Positions 1 to 5,149 of a stretch of 5,914 nucleotides of DNA are shown one piece after another (the stretch's first letter is position 1; every line of letters starts with the position of its first letter). A program made the position numbers and the translations under genes. The notes under the pieces are model-generated. The model made no database searches. It saw only the letters and a list, made by a program, of their open reading frames with translations, and was not told the DNA's origin. The stretch spans positions 316 to 6,229 of the forward strand of contig JAJYAR010000182.1 of assembly GCA_021779435.1 (NCBI GenBank). Direction: 5' to 3'. The DNA is from a bacterium. Its GTDB lineage: Bacteria; Verrucomicrobiota; Verrucomicrobiae; JAJYAR01.

Positions 1-1193
1 TCTTCGCCGTTCCGATGCTCTCGCGCTGGCGTCCGCCGAAGACACTCACGGTGCTCAATGCCGCGGGCAATCTGATCTGCTGGCTCGGATTCGCGGTCAT
101 GCTCGAGTACGTCCCGCGCGACCGGCCGGATGTCGCGGGGTGGGTCTTCATCGGGTGGTTTTTCGTCTCGAGCATCTTCGCAGCCCTGGCCGGCGTCACC
201 TGGAACGCGTGGATTCAGGAGTGGGTCCCCGCAAGGCTGCGGGGCAAGTATTTCGGCCATCGCAACCGGCTCCTGCAGATTTCGGTGCTCACATTCCTGC
301 TGGTCACCGGCTGGGTGCTCGCTCGCTGGAACTATGCGGTTCCCGCGTTCCAGGCGGTGATCGTCGGCGCATGCCTCCTGCGCGTGTTTTCCATTTGGTG
401 GCAATGGGTGAGTCCCACGCGTCCGCACCGGGTCGCGATCGCTCTGTCTCTGTCCCTGCGGGACCAGCTTTCCGTGGTCCGGCGGTCGACGTCGCTGTTG
501 TGGTTCATCGGTTTCGGCGCGGTGTGGTCGTTCGCCGCGAACTGCTTCGGACCGTTCTACCACGTGTTCCTGTTCGAGCAGATGAACCTGTCGGCATGGG
601 ACGTGGGACTGCTCTCGACCGTGTCGGCGCTCGGCGGAGCGATCGCGCTTCCCGGCTGGGGGCGGCTTCTCGACCGGTATGGCAACAAGCCGGTGATGGT
701 CGTTTCGCTTCTCGTGTGGCAGGTCGTGAACCTGCTCTGGTGTCTCCTCACGCCGTCGAGCCACACGATCGTCTATCTGATCTGGGCGCTCGGCGGCATG
801 ACCAGCATGGGTGCGATCGCGAGTTCGGGATTCGTTCTCGGCCAATTCACGATCCTGCTCCGCCTGATTCCCCTCGAAGCGAAGAGTCTCGCGATCGGCC
901 TGAACCTCGCCGTGACCTCGCTGGCCGCCGCCGTCGCGCCGGTTGTCGGTGGCATGGTGCTGAGCTGGGCGCTGCGCCGCTGGCCGGATCCAGTCGCCGT
1001 GTACCACGCGTGTTTTGTCCTTCAACCGCTCGTGGCGGTCGCCGGCTGTGCCCTTCTCCTTCGTGTGCACGAGCCACAGGCGAGTCCTCTCACGATGGTG
1101 TTCGGCGCGATGCGCAACATACGCACGCTCAGCGGCGTTCTCGGGCTGGAGTTCCTGGTGAACTACATCTTCTATCGCCCACCGAAGCGATGA
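1..1193 (+). CDS. MFS transporter, 5'-truncated by the window edge
   Basis: This is the C-terminal part of a major facilitator superfamily permease of the inner membrane; its substrate cannot be told from sequence. The frame is open to the left edge (codons F-A-V-P precede the ATG at 15), so that ATG is probably internal. Counting from it, about ten hydrophobic segments are visible (roughly residues 10-30, 42-63, 86-105, 111-131, 158-187, 197-216, 225-247, 251-282, 291-320, 329-351). This fits a 12-helix protein lacking its first two helices. The start SRWRPPKT sits where the loop 2-3 MFS motif is expected. Residues 62-85 hold a W-rich segment followed by RGKYFGHRNR, resembling the loop 4-5 region, and the second half has GWGRLLDRYGNKP, the repeated loop 8-9 motif. 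The C-terminal tail of about 40 residues is probably cytoplasmic. The stop overlaps the start of the next gene as ATGA, indicating one transcript and coupled translation with the PfkB-type kinase. The MFS family call is firm; sugar transport is only suggested by the neighbour. Confidence 0.88.
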   Translation, partial: FAVPMLSRWRPPKTLTVLNAAGNLICWLGFAVMLEYVPRDRPDVAGWVFIGWFFVSSIFAALAGVTWNAWIQEWVPARLRGKYFGHRNRLLQISVLTFLLVTGWVLARWNYAVPAFQAVIVGACLLRVFSIWWQWVSPTRPHRVAIALSLSLRDQLSVVRRSTSLLWFIGFGAVWSFAANCFGPFYHVFLFEQMNLSAWDVGLLSTVSALGGAIALPGWGRLLDRYGNKPVMVVSLLVWQVVNLLWCLLTPSSHTIVYLIWALGGMTSMGAIASSGFVLGQFTILLRLIPLEAKSLAIGLNLAVTSLAAAVAPVVGGMVLSWALRRWPDPVAVYHACFVLQPLVAVAGCALLLRVHEPQASPLTMVFGAMRNIRTLSGVLGLEFLVNYIFYRPPKR

Positions 1194-2083
1194 TCCCCGA
1201 ACCGCCTCCTGTTTTCACGTTCACCGGCAATCTTCTCGCCGAGCACACGCTCGAGTTCGAAAGCTGGAAACCCGGGGCGACGCAGCGCGCGAGCCGCGAG
1301 TCATTTCAAGTGGGCGGCAAGGGGATCAACGTCTCGAAAATGCTCGGCCGGCTAGGCGTCGCGAGCACCGCGCTGTGCTTCGTGGGCGGTGCGGCGGGAG
1401 CCGAATGCGAAGCCTCGCTCACGCAACGCGTCGCTTCCTTTCGGGCCTTTCGCACCACCAGCCCGACGCGCCGCGGCACGGTCATCCGCGCCCCGGCCAC
1501 GGCCGAGACGACCTTCCTCGGGCCCGATGCGCCGGTCGGCGCTGAGGCCGTCCGCGCCTGCGCCGAGTTTCTGCAGGGGCAGCCTCCGGGGGTGCTCGCG
1601 TTGTGCGGGAGCATCCCTGGCTGGAGCGGCAACGCATTCGATGCTTTGCGCGACGCGGTGGTGCCGTGGAGGTCGCGGGGTGGCCTGCTGGTCGCCGACA
1701 CGTACGGTCCCCCGCTGACCTGGCTGGCGGCACTCCCGCTGGACTTGTTGAAGGTGAATGCCGCCGAACTCCGCGGAAGCGGGCTCCTGGCGACGGGAGG
1801 CACGGCGCCGCTCCGGGCGTTGCGCACGGTGATCACCGATGGTCCGCGTGCCGTTTGGGGAAGAGACAACGTTTCAGGAGAGACTTTCGAACGCGTGCCA
1901 CCGGAGATCAGGGAGATCTCGCCGACCGGCTCCGGCGACGTGATGCTCGCGTGCCTCATCCAATCGCTATTTGTGGAAGGAAAATCGTTGCGCGATGCCG
2001 TCCAATACGCATTGCCTTTCGCCGCGGCGAACGCGGCGCATCCCGGAGTGGCTGATTTCCCGTTTCCGGCGCAGGATTTCTGA
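1190..2083 (+). CDS. PfkB-family carbohydrate kinase, 1-phosphofructokinase-like
   Basis: This is a predicted cytoplasmic ATP-dependent kinase of a sugar or sugar phosphate (ribokinase/PfkB fold), 297 residues, a normal family length. The ATG at 1190 was chosen because it overlaps the upstream stop (ATGA) and starts just before the first conserved strand; the frame is open far upstream, but there it only shadows the MFS gene. The N-terminal PfkB signature VGGKGINVSKMLGRLG is at residues 41-56. Mid-protein, LALCGSIPGW, VADTYGPPL and LLKVNAAEL correspond to the family's GSLPPG, D-x-G and KPNxxEL motifs. The C-terminal signature SPTGSGDVM is at 244-252, with D250 as the expected catalytic base. 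These motifs resemble 1-phosphofructokinase/tagatose-6-phosphate kinase more than ribokinase. Oddities: the usual N-terminal LNPALD substrate motif reads GNLLAE, so Glu18 appears where Asp is expected, and TGAGD is TGSGD. Substrate is unassigned. Coupling to the MFS gene suggests a shared sugar route, which is inference. Confidence 0.87.
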   Translation: MIPEPPPVFTFTGNLLAEHTLEFESWKPGATQRASRESFQVGGKGINVSKMLGRLGVASTALCFVGGAAGAECEASLTQRVASFRAFRTTSPTRRGTVIRAPATAETTFLGPDAPVGAEAVRACAEFLQGQPPGVLALCGSIPGWSGNAFDALRDAVVPWRSRGGLLVADTYGPPLTWLAALPLDLLKVNAAELRGSGLLATGGTAPLRALRTVITDGPRAVWGRDNVSGETFERVPPEIREISPTGSGDVMLACLIQSLFVEGKSLRDAVQYALPFAAANAAHPGVADFPFPAQDF

Positions 2084-2091
2084 AATAATCC

Positions 2092-2120
2092 TTGCGTTCA
2101 CTTCCGCGAAACCGCTTATT
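2092..2120 (+). promoter_or_regulatory. possible weak promoter for rplU-rpmA
   Basis: The 51-base gap between the kinase stop and rplU is more AT-rich than its surroundings. A TTGCGT at 2092-2097 and a CTTATT at 2115-2120 are 17 bases apart and could be -35 and -10 boxes, but each matches only about half of the sigma-70 consensus. The expected position and the change from a metabolic pair to a ribosomal operon are the main support. The leader after it would be short, and no L21-binding or other leader structure is evident. Confidence 0.27.
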
Positions 2121-2134
2121 CCGCAGTTTTATTT

Positions 2135-2449
2135 ATGAAAGCGACCATCCGGACCCAAGGCCAGCAGTTCACTGTGTCTGAGGGCGACATTTTGACCGTC
2201 AACCGCTATCCCGGCACCGACAAGGGCTCGACCATCGAGATCAAGGACGTGCTCGCGGCAGGCGAAGGTGCGAGTTTCAAGGTCGGCACCCCGATCTTGT
2301 CCGGAGCCTCGGTTTCCGCCACCATCCTCGAGAACAAGCGCGGCGACAAGGTCGTCATCTTCAAGAAGAGGAAGCGCAAGGGCATGGAGCGCAAACGCGG
2401 CCATCGCCAGGAGCTCTCGGTGATCAAGATCAATACCATCAACGCTTAA
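2135..2449 (+). CDS. rplU: 50S ribosomal protein L21
   Basis: This is bL21, a 104-residue component of the large ribosomal subunit that binds 23S rRNA. The whole length aligns with the family pattern. Residues 1-14 ([14 protein letters not shown]) match the usual YAVIKTGGKQYKV opening. EGDIL at 16-20 and [11 protein letters not shown] at 50-60 are conserved. The basic C-terminal block [17 protein letters not shown] (76-92), followed by SVIKINTI, is the diagnostic L21 signature. The QGQQF variant of the usual GGKQY is the form I associate with Verrucomicrobiota. The start is unambiguous, with the ATG immediately before the first conserved strand. The bases upstream (GCAGTTTTATTT) contain no Shine-Dalgarno motif. 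rpmA follows after 12 bases, the classic rplU-rpmA operon. Confidence 0.97.
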   Translation: MKATIRTQGQQFTVSEGDILTVNRYPGTDKGSTIEIKDVLAAGEGASFKVGTPILSGASVSATILENKRGDKVVIFKKRKRKGMERKRGHRQELSVIKINTINA

Positions 2450-2461
2450 AGACCACCCACC

Positions 2462-2710
2462 ATGGCGCACAAAAAAGGTCAGGGAACATCGACAAACGGC
2501 CGCGAGAGCCACTCGAAGCGGCTGGGCATCAAGCTGTTTGGCGGCCAGAAGGTGATCGCCGGCAATATCATCGTTCGCCAGCGCGGCAGCAAGCTTCACG
2601 CGGGCCAGAACGTTGGCACCGGCCGTGACTGGACGCTGTTCGCTCTCACCGACGGCACGCTGAAGTTCGACAAGACGCACCGCACTGTCTCGATCGTCAC
2701 CGCGAGCTGA
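2462..2710 (+). CDS. rpmA: 50S ribosomal protein L27
   Basis: This is bL27, 82 residues, whose flexible N-terminal tail reaches the peptidyl transferase centre of the 50S subunit. The protein starts directly with [10 protein letters not shown], so it lacks the cleavable N-terminal extension found in Firmicutes L27. Conserved blocks follow: NGRES and [12 protein letters not shown] (about 12-29), IIVRQRG (36-42), [17 protein letters not shown] (about 46-62), and a short C-terminal strand [20 protein letters not shown] replaces the more common KKGGGSTRNGRDS. It lies 12 bases after rplU with an A/C-rich spacer (AGACCACCCACC) and no recognisable ribosome binding site. A strong terminator follows 25 bases after the stop. 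The GTPase gene obg, often third in this operon, is not downstream. Confidence 0.97.
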   Translation: MAHKKGQGTSTNGRESHSKRLGIKLFGGQKVIAGNIIVRQRGSKLHAGQNVGTGRDWTLFALTDGTLKFDKTHRTVSIVTAS

Positions 2711-2735
2711 GGAAGTCCACAGTCGCAACACTTTG

Positions 2736-2763
2736 ACGCAGCCCGATTGGGCTGCGTTTTTTT
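2736..2763 (+). terminator. rho-independent terminator of the rplU-rpmA operon
   Basis: A perfect 9-bp stem pairs ACGCAGCCC (2736-2744) with GGGCTGCGT (2749-2757) around a GATT loop. It runs directly into seven T residues (2757-2763). On the opposite strand the stem is not followed by a T run, so it works in the + direction only. It separates the ribosomal operon from the small membrane-protein gene downstream. Confidence 0.93.
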
Positions 2764-2781
2764 GTCGATTTGTTTGCCGAA

Positions 2782-2892
2782 TCGACAACCCGCGTAGCCC
2801 AACGGGCGAAGGCGGGGCACGTACGATGCAACGCGCCAAGGACAGCGCGTTCCACCTCAGCAAACCCACGGGGCGGGACGCCCGCGCCACGA
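2782..2892. repeat. intergenic hairpin-rich element, probably a dispersed repeat (copy 1)
   Basis: The 176-base gap between the terminator and the next gene is non-coding as far as I can tell and unusually rich in short inverted repeats. AACGCGC (2830-2836) pairs perfectly with GCGCGTT (2845-2851) around an 8-base loop. GGGCG (2871-2875) pairs with CGCCC (2879-2883). GCCC (2797-2800) pairs with GGGC (2804-2807). The element begins with TCGACAACCCGC (2782-2793), which recurs at 3408-3419, and its CGCGC/GCGCG hairpin recurs with a different loop at 3495-3510. Two partly similar copies in consecutive intergenic regions suggest a dispersed repeat of REP/MITE-like size. The boundaries are approximate, and copy number elsewhere in the genome cannot be seen. 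Confidence 0.45.
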
Positions 2893-2939
2893 AATTCCCC
2901 ATTGCCCCTCCCGGCCCCGTCTCGCAGCCTCACGGCGCC

Positions 2940-3314
2940 ATGCCCGACTCCCCTCGCCTCGCTGAGCTTCGCCGCCAGCGTGCCCTCCTCGAGGAGCACC
3001 TCGCGTGGCTGGACAACGAGATACGGATCACTGGCGGCGGCACAGCTCCTCTCCCGGCCACGTCGGCAAACGAGACCGGCAAGCAGAAGTCCCTCCCATC
3101 TTCGCTGCCTGCGTCCTCCACGCCGGGGCTCCGTGCAGTCGCCGCGTCGCCATCCTCCGCCGGAACGGATCCCGATGCGATTCTCGACCAATACCGCACG
3201 TCGCCGGCGAGTCTTCAACGCGACGTTCGGAAGGGCTGCCTGCTTTATTTCGTCGGCGCCTTCGTGCTGCTCGGCGCGGCGGTTGCCGCTCTGTACTTCG
3301 CGCTGCGGCACTGA
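2940..3314 (+). CDS. small hypothetical membrane protein, coiled-coil N-terminus and C-terminal anchor
   Basis: I do not recognise a named family. The 124-residue product has three parts. Residues 5-30 form a charged amphipathic helix (RLAELRRQRALLEEHLAWLDNEI has leucines at heptad-like spacing), plausibly a short coiled coil. Residues 31-76 are a Ser/Ala/Pro/Thr-rich, probably disordered linker. Residues 77-99 (DPDAILDQYR, then LQRDVRKG) are again ordered-looking and lead into one transmembrane helix at about 100-122, ending in the tail RH. This is the layout of a tail-anchored inner-membrane protein with its bulk in the cytoplasm. The ATG at 2940 was chosen because the helical segment starts there. 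An in-frame ATG at 2826 would translate the repeat-like element and is unlikely. There is no clear Shine-Dalgarno sequence. The gene stands alone between a terminator and a structured intergenic region. The helix-linker-TM pattern and good codon use make it a likely real gene; function unknown. Confidence 0.68.
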   Translation: MPDSPRLAELRRQRALLEEHLAWLDNEIRITGGGTAPLPATSANETGKQKSLPSSLPASSTPGLRAVAASPSSAGTDPDAILDQYRTSPASLQRDVRKGCLLYFVGAFVLLGAAVAALYFALRH

Positions 3315-3336
3315 GCACGAGAGCCTTGACGCCCGG

Positions 3337-3402
3337 CCTGCGTCCGCAGGATTCGCGTCGCGAAAGTCAATTTATGCGCAGCGGCTCCGTAGCCGTTGTG
3401 CG
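3337..3402 (+). other. cluster of three hairpins downstream of the small membrane-protein gene
   Basis: Three inverted repeats follow one another: CCTGC/GCAGG (3337-3341 with 3346-3350, loop GTCC), TTCGC/GCGAA (3352-3356 with 3360-3364), and a long stem at 3375-3386 with 3391-3402, loop CCGT. The last is 12 bp if read as + strand RNA, with three G-U pairs; on the other strand these become A-C mismatches, so a + strand RNA structure is favoured. None is followed by a T run, so they are not typical intrinsic terminators. They could be a rho-dependent 3' end, an mRNA-stabilising structure, or part of a repeat element. Confidence 0.4.
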
Positions 3403-3407
3403 ACGGT

Positions 3408-3521
3408 TCGACAACCCGCCCGGGCTATGAAAGCCCTCCCTTCCCGGAACCCAATCACTTCCGAGGAGCGAGGCTTGAACCCCACCGGGCTCGCCGCGCC
3501 AGAGAGCGCGTTTGCACGTGC
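3408..3521. repeat. intergenic hairpin-rich element, probably a dispersed repeat (copy 2), in a roughly 307-base gene-free gap
   Basis: The gap from 3315 to 3621 contains no gene that I can support. In it, TCGACAACCCGC (3408-3419) repeats 2782-2793 exactly. A hairpin GGGCT/AGCCC (3422-3426 with 3432-3436) follows. CGCGCC at 3495-3500 and AGCGCGTT at 3505-3512 repeat the hairpin of copy 1 with a shorter loop. An 8-base palindrome GCACGTGC lies at 3514-3521. From 3522 to 3621 I see no further structure and no convincing promoter, although the promoter of the adenylate kinase gene should lie in this gap. The order of the shared motifs matches copy 1 but the spacing is longer (87 against 50 bases), so the copies are related rather than identical. 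Confidence 0.38.
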
Positions 3522-3621
3522 CAGATCGAACCACCAGGGCTTTCCGCGTGTCCTGATACTGCCCACACCGCCCCCGGCAGCGCCCTGCGCCGCCGTTGAT
3601 CCCTGAAACACCCAAACGCAT

Positions 3622-5064
3622 ATGCCGCAGACTTCGCCCCTGAATCTTGCGATCATCGGCCCCTCCGGGGCGGGAAAAGGAACCCACGCCGCCAGCCTCT
3701 CCTCGCGGTTCAATCTCCGTCACGTGGCGACCGGTGACCTGTTCCGCGAGCACGTCCTCAACCGCACGGAGCTGGGAACCGTCGCTGCCACGCACATCGA
3801 ACACGCCGAACTCGTCCCGGATGAGGTCGTCGACGCGATGATCGGCGAATGGTGCCGGAGCCTTCCTCCCGATCGGGGAGCGCTTCTCGACGGCTTCCCT
3901 CGGACAATCTCGCAGGTGCGCTTCCTGGGCGAACTGCTGCAGAAACTGGGGCGCACCCTGGACGCAGTGATCTACCTCCAGGTGCCCGACGCACAGATCG
4001 TCAGGCGGCTGTCCGGGCGCTTCGTCTGCCGGAGCTGCCAGGAGCCGTTCCACCTCGAGTTCAAGCCGCCGCAGGTTTACGGCGTTTGCGACGAGTGCGG
4101 AGGACAACTCTACCACCGTGCCGACGACTCGAGCGAGATGGTGGCTGCAAGGCTGCGGGTGTTTCACAGGACGACAAACCCGGTCCTGGATCACTACATG
4201 AGCGCCGGTAAGTTGATCATCCTGTCCGGCGAAGGCACACTGTCCGAAGTGGACGACCGCCTCGTTCGCACGATCGAAGCCGTCCGCCTCGGGCAACAGC
4301 GTTTCGCCACCGAGGACGATGTCGCACTCCTGGAACGTCCCGCCTCCGCGTTCCTTCCCGCGCACCGGGCGCTGCCCACGACGGACATCGTGCTGCTTGG
4401 CGCTCCCGGCTCGGGCAAGGGCACGCAGGCCGAGCGGCTCTGCACCCGGCTGAAGCTGCCCCACATCGCCACCGGCGAACTCTTCCGCGAGAACCTGCGA
4501 AGGGAATCCGACCTGGGAAAGACGGCGAAGGAATACATGGACCGCGGCGAACTCGTCCCTGATGACGTCACCGAGGCCATGGTCGCCGAGCGCCTCTCCC
4601 GGTCCGATGCGCGCGACGGCTACATCCTGGACGGCTTTCCCCGAACGCTGGCCCAGGCGCATGCGCTCAACGAGATGCTCGCCCGTGCGCAGCGGCGGAT
4701 CACGGGCGCGATCTACATCAAGGTTCCCGACGATGTCCTCGTGATGAGGCTTTCGAGCAGGCTCATCTGTCGCCAATGCCAGGCGCCGTACCACTCGTTC
4801 TTCAAGCCGCCGCGCCGGCCGGGAATCTGCGACGTGTGCGGCGGCGAACTGTACCAGCGCACCGACGACAATCCCAAGACCGTGAAGGCACGGCTCACCG
4901 CCTTCCACCACCATACCGAGCCGTTGATTCGATTCTACCGGCAGGCGGGCCTGCTGCATGAGGTGGACGGAAACGACGACATCGACGAGATCACGACGCG
5001 CATGTTCGACTCGATTGTCGGGTTCGCGCCCAAGCTCGAAGCCGCCGCTTCCGCCGGGAGGTAG
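3622..5064 (+). CDS. adk: tandem double-domain adenylate kinase
   Basis: Adenylate kinase catalyses ATP + AMP = 2 ADP in the cytoplasm. The 480-residue product is about twice the usual 210-220 because two complete domains lie head to tail. Domain 1 (about 1-222): P-loop GPSGAGKGT at 13-21, ATGDLFR at 36-42, ELVPDE at 63-68, DGFPRT at 90-95 with Q98, lid arginines R129 and R133, lid cysteines C136, C139, C156 and C159, then RADD and RL with R166 and R177. Domain 2 (about 254-467): P-loop GAPGSGKGT at 260-268, ATGELFR at 283-289, GELVPDD at 309-315, DGFPRT at 337-342 with Q345, R376 and R380, C383, C386, C403 and C406, then R413 and R424. Both keep the family's ATP- and AMP-contacting residues and a four-cysteine, probably zinc-binding long lid. 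A linker of about 30 residues joins them. Domain 1 has small departures (GPSG, and HAELVPD for the usual GELVPD). No stop or frameshift separates the halves. The gene stands alone, not in the spc ribosomal operon where adk often sits, and lacks a Shine-Dalgarno sequence. Confidence 0.95.
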   Translation: MPQTSPLNLAIIGPSGAGKGTHAASLSSRFNLRHVATGDLFREHVLNRTELGTVAATHIEHAELVPDEVVDAMIGEWCRSLPPDRGALLDGFPRTISQVRFLGELLQKLGRTLDAVIYLQVPDAQIVRRLSGRFVCRSCQEPFHLEFKPPQVYGVCDECGGQLYHRADDSSEMVAARLRVFHRTTNPVLDHYMSAGKLIILSGEGTLSEVDDRLVRTIEAVRLGQQRFATEDDVALLERPASAFLPAHRALPTTDIVLLGAPGSGKGTQAERLCTRLKLPHIATGELFRENLRRESDLGKTAKEYMDRGELVPDDVTEAMVAERLSRSDARDGYILDGFPRTLAQAHALNEMLARAQRRITGAIYIKVPDDVLVMRLSSRLICRQCQAPYHSFFKPPRRPGICDVCGGELYQRTDDNPKTVKARLTAFHHHTEPLIRFYRQAGLLHEVDGNDDIDEITTRMFDSIVGFAPKLEAAASAGR

Positions 5065-5073
5065 CCAAGACGA

Positions 5074-5117
5074 CTGCCGGCACCCGCCGGCGGCGGCGAG
5101 CAATCCTTCGGGATTGC
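5074..5117 (+). other. two compact hairpins between adk and the SulP gene
   Basis: The first hairpin pairs 5074-5081 with 5086-5093 around ACCC; its core is GCCGGC twice. The second pairs GCAATCC (5100-5106) with GGATTGC (5111-5117) around TTCG, giving a C(UUCG)G loop, an exceptionally stable RNA tetraloop. Neither is followed by a T run, so this is not a standard intrinsic terminator. The position, 10 bases after the adk stop and 33 bases before the SulP start, suggests a 3'-end, attenuating or mRNA-protecting structure. Confidence 0.5.
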
Positions 5118-5149
5118 CGGACCGCGGTTTCCGCATCGGAATCGCCGGC

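Noticed and set aside
140..1189. Frame open from 140 that runs into the PfkB kinase, suggesting a 647-residue protein.
   Set aside because: The upstream part overlaps the well-supported MFS gene and translates to Arg/Pro-rich sequence without family motifs; the kinase starts at 1190.
1306..1959. Minus-strand frame of 217 codons across the kinase gene.
   Set aside because: Shadow of the PfkB coding region; no recognisable motif.
2129..2902. Minus-strand frame of 257 codons across rplU-rpmA and the intergenic repeat.
   Set aside because: It is antisense to two certain ribosomal protein genes and crosses the terminator; composition is shadow-like.
2826..2939. Upstream in-frame ATG (2826) as the start of the small membrane protein.
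   Set aside because: It would translate the hairpin-rich repeat-like element; the ordered helical region starts only at 2940.
3400..3600. tRNA-like strings (GGTTCGA on the + strand, and GGTTCGAT and GGGTTCAAG on the - strand).
   Set aside because: No T-stem of five pairs can be formed around any of them, and no matching acceptor or anticodon arms are found.
2770..3606. Alternative + strand frame of 278 codons through the small membrane-protein gene and both gaps.
   Set aside because: Arg/Pro/Ser-rich with no domain; it spans both repeat-like intergenic regions and is best explained as a GC-driven open frame.
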